Shown piece after piece: positions 16,949-26,423 of a stretch of 64,000 nt of DNA. The stretch spans positions 34,419 through 98,418 of the forward strand of contig JAJPGT010000106.1 of the NCBI GenBank assembly GCA_021325655.1, written 5' to 3'. This DNA comes from Pseudomonadota bacterium (lineage in GTDB: Bacteria > Chloroflexota > UBA6077 > JAJPGT01). The notes below the pieces were generated by a model. That model was given only the letters and a program-made list of their open reading frames with translations. It did not search any database and was not told the origin of the DNA. Position numbers and translations under genes: made by a program. The first letter of the stretch is position 1, and every line of letters begins with the position of its first letter.

Positions 16949-17932
16949 ATGGAACCGTTGCCGCTATCACTCGGACTCGGCGTCGCCGCCTTCATCGTCG
17001 CGATGCTGGCGGGCTACCCGTATCTCAGCTTCCTGCGGCGCCACGGGCTGGGCAAAAAGATCCGGTCCGAGGGACCCAGCAGCCACGTCGAGAAGGTCGG
17101 CACCCCTACCATGGGCGGGGTGCTCATCTGGGGCACCGCGCTGCTGGTGACGCTGCTGACGACCGCGCTGTTCTATCGCGAGAGCGGCCGCTCGATTCTG
17201 TACCCCCTGTTCGTGCTGGTCGCCTCCGGGGTGCTGGGGCTGATCGACGACCGCATGTCGCTGATCGGCGGCCGGGGCGAGGGGATGCGAGCGCGCTTCA
17301 AGCTCGCCTGGCAGCTCGGCATCGCCGCGGTGGCCGCCTGCGGGCTCTACTTCATCCTCGGCATCGACCGCCTGTTTCTGCCCACCGTGCGCCAGGCGGT
17401 GCACCTGGGCGGCCCGGCCTTCATCCTGCTGGGCATCTTCAGCATCGTCGGCGCGGCCAACGCGGTAAACCTGACTGACGGGCTGGATGGCCTGGCGGGG
17501 ACGACCGCGGCCTGGGCCTTCGGCGCGTACGCCACCATCGCCTACCTGTACGGCCAGTTCTACCTGATGACCTTCTGCCTGGTCGTCATGGGCGCCCTGC
17601 TCGCCTTCCTCTGGTTCAACGCCCATCCGGCCCAGGTGTTCATGGGTGATACGGGCTCGCTCGCCGTCGGCGCCACGCTCGCGGTGGTCGCACTGATGAC
17701 CGGCCAGGTGCTGCTGCTGCCGATCATCGGGGTGATCTTCGTCGCCGAGGCGCTGTCCGTTATCCTCCAGGTAGGCTACTTCAAAGCGACCGGGGGCCGG
17801 CGGCTGCTCCGCATGTCCCCCTTACACCACCACTTCGAGCTGATGGGCTGGTCCGAGACGCAGATTACCCAGCGGTTCTGGCTGATCAGCATTCTCGCCT
17901 CGATCCTCGGCATCGCCCTGGCGCTGATTTAA
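16949..17932 (+). CDS. mraY: Phospho-MurNAc-pentapeptide translocase MraY
   Basis: This integral membrane enzyme of 327 residues and about ten helices links phospho-MurNAc-pentapeptide to undecaprenyl phosphate, making lipid I. Signatures: HVEKVGTPTMGGVLIW, the catalytic loop GAANAVNLTDGLDGLAG, NAHPAQVFMGDTGSLA, and SPLHHHFELMGWSE near the C-terminus. ATG 16949 lies 5 bp after murF, with AGGGGGG upstream; the 66 residues before it in the open frame overlap murF and are not coding. Confidence 0.96.
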   Translation: MEPLPLSLGLGVAAFIVAMLAGYPYLSFLRRHGLGKKIRSEGPSSHVEKVGTPTMGGVLIWGTALLVTLLTTALFYRESGRSILYPLFVLVASGVLGLIDDRMSLIGGRGEGMRARFKLAWQLGIAAVAACGLYFILGIDRLFLPTVRQAVHLGGPAFILLGIFSIVGAANAVNLTDGLDGLAGTTAAWAFGAYATIAYLYGQFYLMTFCLVVMGALLAFLWFNAHPAQVFMGDTGSLAVGATLAVVALMTGQVLLLPIIGVIFVAEALSVILQVGYFKATGGRRLLRMSPLHHHFELMGWSETQITQRFWLISILASILGIALALI

Positions 17933-18084
17933 ATGGCCCGAACGCTCCTGCTCTCCCCACTCTGGATGCACGCCGCCGGTTGTCTGCCGGCCGTGGGCCG
18001 CGCGCCGATAACCGCGGGCGCCGACCGGCGTGAGGGCTGGCTAGCGTGCGCTCCGGCAGTCGCGAGCGTTAAGAGGTGGCGGGC

Positions 18085-19476
18085 ATGAGCGCCGGCAGGG
18101 GCTCGGCGCCCAGCTACCGGGGCAAGCGCGTTGTCGTAGTCGGGCTGGCGCGCGAAGGGATCGACCTGGCGCGCTTCCTGAACGCGGAGGGGGCGCGTGT
18201 CACTGTGACCGACACGAAACGGGCCGAGCTACTGGACCGCGAGCTGGCGGCGCTGGAGGATCTGCGGCTGCGCTACATCCTCGGCGGCCACCCGATCGGG
18301 CTGCTGCTGGACGACACGGAGGCGCTGTTCGTCAGTCCCGGGGTGTCGCAGGAGACTCCGCTGGTGCAGGAGGCGCGGCGGCGCGGGATCGAGGTCTCCA
18401 GCGCCACCCGGCTCTTCTTCCAGCGTTGCCCGGGGCGTATCGTCGGGATCACCGGATCGAGCGGCAAGGGCACCACCACGGGGCTGGTGGGGGAGATGCT
18501 GCGCGCGGCCGGGCGCGACACGCGCGTGGGTGGCAACATCGGCGTCCCGCTCCTCGGGCAACTGGCGACAATGACCGAGCAGACCTGGGTGGTGCTGGAG
18601 CTATCCAGCTTCCAGCTCGAGACGCTGGACGCCAGCCCCCGCGTCGCCGCGATCACCAATATCGCCCCGAACCACCTCGACCGCCACGGGACCATGGAGG
18701 CGTACGTCGCCGCCAAGCGGCACATCTTCTAGTTCCAGTCGTCCGCTGACTGGTGCATCCTGAACGCGGACGATGCCGCGAGCCGGCAGTTCGCCCCCCC
18801 TTCGCGGGTGCTGCGCTTCAGCCTGGAGCACCCGGTGGAGGGCGCCTACCTGCGCGGGGAGACGCTGTACGCCCGGCTGGGCGACACAGAGCAGATGATC
18901 GCGTCGCGGAGTGACTCCCCGCTGCGCGGCCGGCACAACCTGGCCAATACCCTGGCGGCGTGCGCGGTGGCGCTGGCCTGTGGGGTGGAGGCCACGGCGA
19001 TGCGACGCGGGATTCAGGCATTCACGGGGCTGCCGCACCGCTTGCAGCCGGTTGGCGAGGTGCAGGGCGTGCAGTTCGTCGATGATTCCATCGCGACCTC
19101 GCCCGACCGTGCGCTCGCCGCGCTGCGTGCCTTCGACGAGCCGCTGGTGGTGATCGCCGGGGGACGCGACAAGCACCTGCCGCTGGACGAGTGGGCGGCT
19201 GCGCTGGCGCAGCGGGCGCGGCACGTGGTGCTGCTCGGGGAGCTCGCGGATCCGATCGCCGCGGCGCTGCGGCGCGTCGCGCCAGGGTATGCCGCCATCT
19301 CGCATGTCGGCTCGATGCAGGAGGCGGTGGCGCGGGCATTCGCCCTGGCTGAGCCTGGTACTATCGTCCTGCTCTCGCCCGGGGGGACCAGCTTCGACAT
19401 GTTCGCGGATTTCGAAGCGCGCGGGCGCGCCTTCCAGACGGCGGTGCGGGCATTGCGGGAGCGTGTCGGTGCCTAG
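18085..19476 (+). CDS. murD: UDP-MurNAc-L-Ala:D-Glu ligase MurD, interrupted by an in-frame amber codon
   Basis: The reading frame is continuous from ATG 18085 (GAGGTG upstream) to TAG 19474-19476 except for TAG at 18730-18732. Both halves are clearly MurD: GKRVVVVGLAREGIDLARFL, the ATP site GITGSSGKGTTTGLVGEML, ELSSFQLETL and NIAPNHLDRHGTMEAYVAAK before the stop; RGRHNLANTLAA, VQFVDDSIATSPDRALAAL and AGGRDKHLPLDEW after it. The lost codon sits in the KRHIF-x-FQ segment, where Glu (GAG) would fit by one change. The P-loop also has Gly where Mg-binding Ser/Thr usually follows Lys. The enzyme adds D-Glu in peptidoglycan synthesis and is essential, so sequencing error or readthrough must be considered. 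Whole length would be 463 residues. Confidence 0.85.
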
Positions 19477-20770
19477 CGCGACCCGGCGAGCCGACTGGCT
19501 CCTGCTCGGCGCGGTCGTGGCGTTGCTCATCCTGGGCGCGCTGATGGTCTACAGCGCCAGCTTCGTCGTCGCCCACAACGAGTTCCACGACGACCTGTAT
19601 TTTCTGACCCGCCAGGTGCTCTGGATTGTCGTCGGGGCACTCTGCATGGGGCTCGTCGCCCGCAGCGATTACCATCGCTGGCGGCGCTTCTCCACACTGG
19701 CGCTCGGCGTCTGCCTGGTCACGCTGGTACTGGTGATGGTGCCTGGGCTCGGGGTGACCAGCTATGGCGCACAGCGCTGGCTGCAGCTCGGGCCACTGCC
19801 GCCGGTGCAGCCGAGCGAGTTCGCCAAGCTGGCGCTGGTGCTGTACATGTCCGACTGGCTCGCGCAGAAGGGCAAGCAGGTGGGCGAGTTCGCCTACGGC
19901 GCGATCCCGTTCGTGATTGTGCTCGGGATCGTCGCCGGGCTGGTGATGCTGGAGCCAGACCTGGGGACGACCATCATTATCATGGCGACGGCGATCTCGC
20001 TGTTCTTTATCGCCGGCGCCAACCTGCTGCACTTTCTGCTCGGGCTGGTGCTCGCCTCGCTCGGCGCCCTGTGGTTCGTCGTCACCGCCAGCTATCGGAT
20101 GGATCGTATCACCGCGTTCCTGGATCCCTGGCGAGACCAGCAGGGGGCCGGCTGGCACACGATCCAGACCCTGATCGCGCTCGGCTCCGGTGGGCTCACC
20201 GGCCTGGGGCTGGGCGCCAGCCGCCAGAAGTTCTACTACGTCCCGAACGCGCACACCGACACGATTTTCGCCATCATCGGGGAGGAGATCGGGTTCGTCG
20301 GGACGCTGCTGGTCCTGCTGCTGTTCGCGGTGTTCGCCTGGCGCGGATTGCTCGCCGCCAGCCGGGCCCCAGACACGTACGGTCGGCTGCTGGCGACGGG
20401 CGCCACCTGCATGATCGTCTGGCAGGCGCTGGTCAACATCGCCGTGGTAACCAATACCGCCCCGTACACCGGTGTCACCCTGCCGTTTGTCAGCTTCGGC
20501 GGCTCCTCTATCGTCGTCTCACTGGTCGCCACCGGCCTGATCATCAGTGTCTCTCGCGGCAAGCCCGCCGCTGAGCCGGTCCTCCGCGCCACGCCAGAAC
20601 CGGCCCGGCTCGAGGGTGTGCTGCTCCTTGCCCGTGGTGCGCCACGCGGCGCACCACGGATCCGACCGCTGCTGGTGGGCCGCTCGCTCGCCGCAGCGCG
20701 TGCTCCTGGCGCGCCCGCAGCCCGCCGGGCGCGCCGCGCCTCTGTCGGGCGCCGGAGCTGGCGTGGCTGA
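19469..20770 (+). CDS. ftsW: Septal lipid II glycan polymerase FtsW (SEDS family)
   Basis: A 433-residue, roughly ten-helix SEDS protein that polymerises lipid II glycan at the septum with the class B PBP. Signatures: LPPVQPSEFAKLALVLYMSD, EPDLGTTIIIM, DPWRDQQGAGWHTIQTLIAL, GSGGLTGLGLGASRQKFYYV, AHTDTIFAIIGEEIGF and PFVSFGGSSIV. GTG 19469 is preceded by GGGAG at seven bases and overlaps the murD stop by 8 bp. After the last helix comes an unusual tail of about 70 residues rich in Arg, Ala and Pro, ending in an 8-bp overlap with murC. Confidence 0.93.
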   Translation: MPSATRRADWLLLGAVVALLILGALMVYSASFVVAHNEFHDDLYFLTRQVLWIVVGALCMGLVARSDYHRWRRFSTLALGVCLVTLVLVMVPGLGVTSYGAQRWLQLGPLPPVQPSEFAKLALVLYMSDWLAQKGKQVGEFAYGAIPFVIVLGIVAGLVMLEPDLGTTIIIMATAISLFFIAGANLLHFLLGLVLASLGALWFVVTASYRMDRITAFLDPWRDQQGAGWHTIQTLIALGSGGLTGLGLGASRQKFYYVPNAHTDTIFAIIGEEIGFVGTLLVLLLFAVFAWRGLLAASRAPDTYGRLLATGATCMIVWQALVNIAVVTNTAPYTGVTLPFVSFGGSSIVVSLVATGLIISVSRGKPAAEPVLRATPEPARLEGVLLLARGAPRGAPRIRPLLVGRSLAAARAPGAPAARRARRASVGRRSWRG

Positions 20771-22172
20771 GCCCGGAGGCCCGGATCCGGCGTGGGCGCT
20801 CCGTGCAGCGCAGCGGGTACACTGCGTCGGCGTGGCGGGCAGTGGGATGAGCAGCCTGGCGCTGCTGCTGCGGGCGCTGGGCAAGCGCGTGACGGGCTCG
20901 GACCTGGGCGGCGGGGCGGCGCGAGAGCGGCTGGCGGCGGCGGGCGTCACGGTGTATCACGGGCATCGAGCCGAGCAGGCCGCGGGCGCCGACCTGCTGA
21001 TTCGCTCCGCCGCAGTCGGCCTGGACAACCCGGAGGTCGCCTGGGCCCGCGAGCGCGGCGTGCCGGTGCTCACCCATGCCCAGGCCCTCGGGGCGCTGAT
21101 GCGGGATCGCATCGGCCTGGCGGTGGCAGGGACACACGGCAAGACCACGACGACGGCGCTGCTGGCCTGGATCCTCCACGTGGCCGGACTGGATCCAACG
21201 CTGGCGCTCGGCGGCGAGGCGATCAACTTCAACGCCAGCGCCCGGCTCGGCCGCAGCCTGTACCTGGTAGTGGAAGCGGACGAGTTCGACCGCCGCTTCC
21301 TAGAGCTCTGCCCGCGGCTGGCGATCATCACCAGCATCGAGGCTGACCACCTGGACTGCTTTCGCGACCTGGATGAGATCGTCCAGGCGTTCCGTGCGTT
21401 CGTGGAGCGGGTCCACCCGGATGGTCTGCTGGTGACCTGCGCCGACGCCGCGCTACTCGACTCGCTCGACCTTCCCCGCCGTCGGGAGCGGTACGGCTTC
21501 GCCGCTCACGCTGACTGGCGGGTCACCGCGTACCAGCCCCGGCGTGGCGGCGGCAGCGTCTTTCGACTGCGCGAGCCGGGGGGCGCCGAGGTCCGTTTCG
21601 AGCTGCCGCTGAATGGGCGGCACAACGCGGCCAACGCCGCCGCCGCAGTTGCGGCCGCGCGCTGGGCCGGGGCAAGTCTGGAGGCGGCGAGCGAAGCGCT
21701 GCGCTCGTTCCAGGGCACTCGGCGGCGGTTCGAGTACAAAGGGACGCGGGCTGGGGTGCTGGTGGTCGACGACTACGCGCACCATCCCACCGAGCTGCGC
21801 GCCACCCTTGCCGCGGCGCGCGCCGTGCACCCGGGTCGGGTGATCGCCGTATTCCAGCCGCACACCATGAACCGGACACTGAAGCTGCTGCCAGAGTTCG
21901 CCGCCGCGTTCAGCGCCGCGGACCGGGTGGTGCTGCTGCCGATCTACACGCCGGCCGGCCGCGAGCGCGAGCTGCTGCCCGTCTCCTCGGCCGATCTGGC
22001 GGCCAGGATCCAGGGGGTGCCGGTAGACCTGGTGGACTCGCTCGATGAGGCGGTCGAGCGGCTGCGAGCGATCCTCCAGTCCGGCGATCTCGCACTGACA
22101 CTGGGCGCGGGCGACGTCTATCTGGTGGGCGAGCGGCTGCTGGAGCAGTGGGCGCGGGAGGGCCGGCGATGA
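20763..22172 (+). CDS. murC: UDP-MurNAc:L-alanine ligase MurC
   Basis: A 469-residue ligase adding the first stem residue. Signatures: VHCVGVAGSGMSSLALLL at the N-terminus, ATP site AVAGTHGKTTTTALLA, GGEAINFNASARLG, EADEFDRRFLEL, GRHNAANAAAAVAAA, DDYAHHPTELRATLAAAR and FQPHTMNRTL. The start is GTG 20763, with GGAG seven bases upstream and overlapping the ftsW stop; the much longer open frame from 20547 is Arg-rich ftsW overlap. murG, commonly placed between ftsW and murC, is absent. Confidence 0.95.
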   Translation: MAEPGGPDPAWALRAAQRVHCVGVAGSGMSSLALLLRALGKRVTGSDLGGGAARERLAAAGVTVYHGHRAEQAAGADLLIRSAAVGLDNPEVAWARERGVPVLTHAQALGALMRDRIGLAVAGTHGKTTTTALLAWILHVAGLDPTLALGGEAINFNASARLGRSLYLVVEADEFDRRFLELCPRLAIITSIEADHLDCFRDLDEIVQAFRAFVERVHPDGLLVTCADAALLDSLDLPRRRERYGFAAHADWRVTAYQPRRGGGSVFRLREPGGAEVRFELPLNGRHNAANAAAAVAAARWAGASLEAASEALRSFQGTRRRFEYKGTRAGVLVVDDYAHHPTELRATLAAARAVHPGRVIAVFQPHTMNRTLKLLPEFAAAFSAADRVVLLPIYTPAGRERELLPVSSADLAARIQGVPVDLVDSLDEAVERLRAILQSGDLALTLGAGDVYLVGERLLEQWAREGRR

Positions 22173-23104
22173 GTCGGCTCGCGGCGCTGGGGGCGCTGCC
22201 GAGACGACCGCTGCTGCCGTTGACCTCGCTCAAAGTGGGCGGTCCGGCCGATTGGCTGTTGCGGACGAGTGAGCGGGAGCACGCGATCGCTGCGCTCCAG
22301 ATGGCGGTCGACGAAGGGCTGCCGGTCACCTTCCTGGGAGGGGGCTCGAACCTGCTCGTCAGCGATGCTGGCGTGGAGGGGCTGGTGCTCAAGCCGATGT
22401 TCGCCCGGGTGCAGATGCTGGTGGACCGCGACCAGGCCGTGCTCTACGCCGAGGCCGGCCAGTCGTTTTCGGCCCTGGCGCGGCGGCTGGCGCACCAGGG
22501 CTGGGCCGGGCTGGAGTGGGCGGTGAGCGTCCCCGGGACGATCGGCGGCGCGGTGGTGAACAACGCTGGCGCCTTCGGCGGGGCCTGTCAGGACGTGCTG
22601 CTGTCGGTAGACGTGGTCGACGCTGAGGGCCGGCTGCGCGAGCTGGACCCGGCCGCTCTAGCGTATCGGTATCGGTACAGCCGGCTCAAGGAGCGCGAGC
22701 TCGGGCTGCTGCTCGTCGTCGGCGCCCGCTTCGCGCTTCGACGGGCCGATCCGCACCTGCTGCGCCAGACCGTGCAGCGGCTCCAGGACCAGCGCACGCT
22801 CACACAGCCGCGCCAGCAGAGCGCCGGGAGCGTCTTTACCAACCCGGAGGGCGACTACGCGGGGCGGCTGGTGGAGGCAGCAGGATTGAAGGGGGCGACG
22901 ATCGGCAAAGCCCAGGTCTCTCCGCAGCACGCGAACTTCATCGTGACTTTCCCCGGTGCCACGGCGGCGGACGTCTACGCCCTCATCGTGCTGATGCAGG
23001 AGGAGGTGTGGCGCCAGCACCGGGTCTGGCTCCGTCCCGAGATCCAGCTCGTCGGCCGCTGGAGCGAGGCGGAGCGCCGCCGGCTTGAAGCGCCCCTGGC
23101 ATGA
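22169..23104 (+). CDS. murB: UDP-N-acetylenolpyruvoylglucosamine reductase MurB
   Basis: A 311-residue FAD enzyme reducing UDP-GlcNAc-enolpyruvate to UDP-MurNAc. Signatures: [15 protein letters not shown], the FAD-binding [36 protein letters not shown] (PGTxGGA), [25 protein letters not shown] with the catalytic Ser, and a C-terminal [13 protein letters not shown] with the catalytic Glu. ATG 22169 overlaps the murC stop (ATGA) and has GGGAGGG upstream. Confidence 0.95.
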   Translation: MSRLAALGALPRRPLLPLTSLKVGGPADWLLRTSEREHAIAALQMAVDEGLPVTFLGGGSNLLVSDAGVEGLVLKPMFARVQMLVDRDQAVLYAEAGQSFSALARRLAHQGWAGLEWAVSVPGTIGGAVVNNAGAFGGACQDVLLSVDVVDAEGRLRELDPAALAYRYRYSRLKERELGLLLVVGARFALRRADPHLLRQTVQRLQDQRTLTQPRQQSAGSVFTNPEGDYAGRLVEAAGLKGATIGKAQVSPQHANFIVTFPGATAADVYALIVLMQEEVWRQHRVWLRPEIQLVGRWSEAERRRLEAPLA

Positions 23105-23928
23105 TCCACCGGCAGTGGGTTCCTCGCTCCCGGGCGTTCCAGCAGCGAGCACGTATCCTGCAACGTCGCACCGAACGGCTGCGAGCTGCCGCGGACGAGC
23201 GGCCCGGCGCGGAGACCGGTGGGCACCGCCTGGCGGTCGTCCTGGCCCGAATGCTCGGGTTGGTCGCATTGCTCGCGCTTTCCGGGCTCTTGTATGATAC
23301 GGCGACCTCCCCCGAGTTCCGCATTCGGCAGGTGACTGTTTCGGGTAACCACCTGCTCACCACCGACGAGGTCTTGGCGGCGGCGGCGGTACAGGGCACG
23401 AACAGCTTCTGGGTGCGCCGGTCGGAGGTAGCAGAGCGAGTCCAGCGCCTCGCCGCGGTCCGCGCGGTGGACGTGCGAGTCGCTCTGCCCGGACGGGTCG
23501 ATCTGCTCATTCGCGAGCGGACGCCGTATGTGAGCTGGCAATCGGGTGACGCGATCTTTCTGGTCGACGTCGACGGCATTGTCCTGGGGACGCAGACCCC
23601 AGAGCAGCCGCTGATCGTTATCCATGACCTCGACGGCCCAGCCCCCGAGGCGGGGCAGCGTGTGGACCTCACCGCGATTCGGACGGTGGCAGCATTGACG
23701 CAGGCGCTCCCCGGGGCGCTGGGCCTGGCGCCGTCGGAGTACGATTACTCCCGTGCCTTTGGGGTGGAAGTCCAGCCGCCGGGCGGCCCCCGGCTGCGGT
23801 TCGGGACAGAGGAGAATCTTGACGTGAAACTGGCGACGCTGGCGGCAGTGCAGGCCGAGCTCAGCCGCGAAGGCACCCGGCCCCAGCTTATCGACGTGCG
23901 CTTTCCCCAGCGCCCGTACTTCCGCTGA
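23101..23928 (+). CDS. ftsQ: Cell division protein FtsQ/DivIB (POTRA domain)
   Basis: A 275-residue bitopic protein. A basic cytoplasmic part of about 45 residues is followed by a membrane segment (VLARMLGLVALLALSGLLY). A POTRA domain comes next (FRIRQVTVSGNHLLTTDEVL, FWVRRSEVAERVQRLAAVRAV), then VRVALPGRVDLLIRERTPYVSW and DVDGIVL, all typical of FtsQ. It links the FtsL/FtsB-type proteins and the septal synthase. ATG 23101 overlaps the murB stop. Confidence 0.9.
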   Translation: MIHRQWVPRSRAFQQRARILQRRTERLRAAADERPGAETGGHRLAVVLARMLGLVALLALSGLLYDTATSPEFRIRQVTVSGNHLLTTDEVLAAAAVQGTNSFWVRRSEVAERVQRLAAVRAVDVRVALPGRVDLLIRERTPYVSWQSGDAIFLVDVDGIVLGTQTPEQPLIVIHDLDGPAPEAGQRVDLTAIRTVAALTQALPGALGLAPSEYDYSRAFGVEVQPPGGPRLRFGTEENLDVKLATLAAVQAELSREGTRPQLIDVRFPQRPYFR

Positions 23929-23950
23929 GCGACCGGAGCGCGGAGAGCTG

Positions 23951-25186
23951 ATGGCCAGGGAGCGCATCGTCGTCGGGATCGACGTGGGCACCACCAAGGT
24001 GTGCGCGCTGATCGCGGCTGTGAGCGAGGACGACCAGCTCGAGGTGATCGGCGTCGGGGTCGTGCCGTCCCGCGGGCTGAAGAAGGGTGTGGTCGTCAGC
24101 GTCGAGGAGACGGTCGAATCCATCGAGGCGGCGGTCGCCAAGGCCGAGCAGCAGTCGGGCTTCAAGATCGTCTCCGCCTACGTCGGCATCGCCGGGGCGC
24201 ACATCTCCTCGGTCAACAGCCACGGCGTCGTCGCGGTGCACCGCCACGATAACGTCATCACCGAGGACGACGTGAACCGCGCGCTGGAGGCGGCGCGGGT
24301 GGTGACGATCCCACCGGACCGGGAGATCGTCCACGTCCTGCCGCGCCATTTCATCATCGATGGCCAGGAGGGTATCAAGGACCCGGCCGGCATGCTCGGG
24401 CACCGGCTGGAGGTGGACACCACGATCGTGGCCGGCTCGGCCACCTCACTGAACAACATGATGCGCTGCGTGGAGCGGGTGGGGATCGGGATCGACGACC
24501 TGGTGCTGCAGCCGCTGGCAGCGGGCGAGGCGGTGCTCACCGATGCCGAGCGGGAGCTAGGCGTGGTGCTGCTCGACATCGGCGGCGGCACCACCGACAT
24601 CGCTGTGTTCTGCGATGGCAGCCTGGCGTATGCCTCGATCCTGCCGATTGGCGGCAACCACATCTCGAACGACATCGCCATGGGCCTGCGCACGCCGTTC
24701 GCCGCGGCCGAGGAGGTGAAGCTCCGGCACGGCTACGCGTTGCCAGAGCTGATCGAGGAGGATCGGACGATCGAAGTCGCCGCGTTTGAACGGGACGAGG
24801 GGCGCACGGTGTCGCTGCGGCTTCTCGGGGAGATCATCCAGGACCGCCTGGACGAAACGTTCGACCTGGTACGCGAGCAGCTTGCGAAGGGCGGCTATGA
24901 GGGCGGACTGCCGGCGGGGATCGTGCTGACCGGTGGGACCGCGCAGCTCCGGGGTATTCGTCGGCTCGCCGCGCAGCGTTTCCAGGGTCCGGTCCGCATC
25001 GGCGTTCCGACAGGGATGTTCGGCCTGGTCGATACGATTAGCGGGCCGGCCTTCGCGGCCAGCGCAGGGTTGCTCAAGTACGGGCTGAAGCAGGAAGAGG
25101 ACGGGGCGAGCCAGCGCCACACTCCCAGCCCGCTCTCCGGCGCCGTTGGCTCAGTGCTCACCTGGCTCAGAAGTTTTCTTCCCTAA
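23951..25186 (+). CDS. ftsA: Cell division protein FtsA
   Basis: A 411-residue actin-like ATPase that tethers FtsZ to the membrane. Signatures: VVGIDVGTTKVCALIAAV (phosphate 1), the family-specific 1C domain with YVGIAGAHISSVNSHGVV, LLDIGGGTTDIAVFCDGSL, PIGGNHISNDIAMGL, and GIVLTGGTAQLRGI (adenosine). The C-terminal amphipathic helix SVLTWLRSFL, which inserts in the membrane, is present. It follows ftsQ by 22 bp. FtsA is a useful taxonomic marker because many Actinobacteria lack it. Confidence 0.96.
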   Translation: MARERIVVGIDVGTTKVCALIAAVSEDDQLEVIGVGVVPSRGLKKGVVVSVEETVESIEAAVAKAEQQSGFKIVSAYVGIAGAHISSVNSHGVVAVHRHDNVITEDDVNRALEAARVVTIPPDREIVHVLPRHFIIDGQEGIKDPAGMLGHRLEVDTTIVAGSATSLNNMMRCVERVGIGIDDLVLQPLAAGEAVLTDAERELGVVLLDIGGGTTDIAVFCDGSLAYASILPIGGNHISNDIAMGLRTPFAAAEEVKLRHGYALPELIEEDRTIEVAAFERDEGRTVSLRLLGEIIQDRLDETFDLVREQLAKGGYEGGLPAGIVLTGGTAQLRGIRRLAAQRFQGPVRIGVPTGMFGLVDTISGPAFAASAGLLKYGLKQEEDGASQRHTPSPLSGAVGSVLTWLRSFLP

Positions 25187-25226
25187 GCGAGTACACTGAT
25201 ACGCAATTGAGATATGGAGGCGTCGG

Positions 25227-26423
25227 ATGGCGGCAGAGCTCGATGGATCCGCGCGCATCATCGTCATCGGCGTCGGCGGTGGCGGCTCCAATGCAGTAAA
25301 CCGAATGATCCAGGCGGGCGTGCGCGGCGTGGAATTCGTCGCGGTCAATACCGATGCGCAGGCGTTGGCGCGGTCTGAAGCGCCGACGCGCTTGCGCATC
25401 GGCGAAAAGCTGACGCGTGGCTTAGGCGCTGGGGGCAACCCGGCGATCGGGGAGAAGGCGGCTGAGGAGAGCGCTGAGGGGATCTACCAGCTCTTCAAGG
25501 GCGCGGACATGGTGTTCATCGCCGCCGGCATGGGCGGCGGCACCGGCACCGGAGCCTCGCCGGTGATCGCCTCCATTGCCCGCGACGTTGGGGCGCTCAC
25601 GGTTGGAGTAGTCACCAAGCCGTTTGCCTTCGAGGGGGCGCGCCGCCGCGAGGCGGCGGAGCAGGGCATTGCCAACCTGAAGCAGAAGGTCAATACTCTC
25701 ATCACCATTCCCAACGACCGGCTGCTGGCGGTGATCGACAAGCGCACCTCGCTGGAGGCCGCCTTCGGGGTGGTAGACGACGTGCTCCGCCAGGGGATCC
25801 AGGGCATCTCCGAGCTCATCACCGAGCCCGGCCTGGTGAACCTGGACTTCGCCGACATCAAGTCGATCATGACCGAGGCCGGCTCGGCGCTGATGGCGAT
25901 CGGGCGCGGCACTGGCGACCAGCGTGCGACGGAGGCGGCCAAGATGGCGATCTCCAGCCCGCTGCTGGACGTCTCGATGGAGGGTGCCAAGGGGGTGCTG
26001 TTCAACATCACCGGCGGCGCCGACCTCACCCTCGCCGAGATCAGCGAGGCGGCGGACATTATCTCGCGCGCCGCCGACCCGGACGCGAATATCATCTTTG
26101 GCGCGGTGATCGATCCCCGGCTGCAGAGCGAGGTCAAGATCACGGTGATCGCCACCGGCTTCGACGACGGCGCGCGACCGTCCGGGGGCCAGCGCGAACC
26201 GCGCGGGGTGGAGCGCGGCCGAGACCATCGCGAGGTGCTCCGCGAGCCGCTCGGGGAGCCGAGCTATGCCGGGGATCGCCTGACGCTCGGCGAGCGACTG
26301 CGGCAGACCCATGGCGCTCCCCCACCCCGGCGGGAGCCGCCGGACCTCCCCCCATTGATCGACGAGGAGGACGACCTGGACCTGCCGCCGTTCCTGCGAC
26401 GGCGTGCCCAGCGCGATCGGTGA
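25227..26423 (+). CDS. ftsZ: Cell division GTPase FtsZ
   Basis: A 398-residue tubulin homologue that forms the Z ring. [19 protein letters not shown] opens the nucleotide-binding domain, and [17 protein letters not shown] is the tubulin signature. T7-loop and synergy residues lie in [20 protein letters not shown]. After the globular domain a charged linker of about 65 residues leads to the C-terminal peptide [11 protein letters not shown], the docking site for FtsA and others. GGAGGCGTCGG precedes ATG 25227. Confidence 0.97.
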   Translation: MAAELDGSARIIVIGVGGGGSNAVNRMIQAGVRGVEFVAVNTDAQALARSEAPTRLRIGEKLTRGLGAGGNPAIGEKAAEESAEGIYQLFKGADMVFIAAGMGGGTGTGASPVIASIARDVGALTVGVVTKPFAFEGARRREAAEQGIANLKQKVNTLITIPNDRLLAVIDKRTSLEAAFGVVDDVLRQGIQGISELITEPGLVNLDFADIKSIMTEAGSALMAIGRGTGDQRATEAAKMAISSPLLDVSMEGAKGVLFNITGGADLTLAEISEAADIISRAADPDANIIFGAVIDPRLQSEVKITVIATGFDDGARPSGGQREPRGVERGRDHREVLREPLGEPSYAGDRLTLGERLRQTHGAPPPRREPPDLPPLIDEEDDLDLPPFLRRRAQRDR

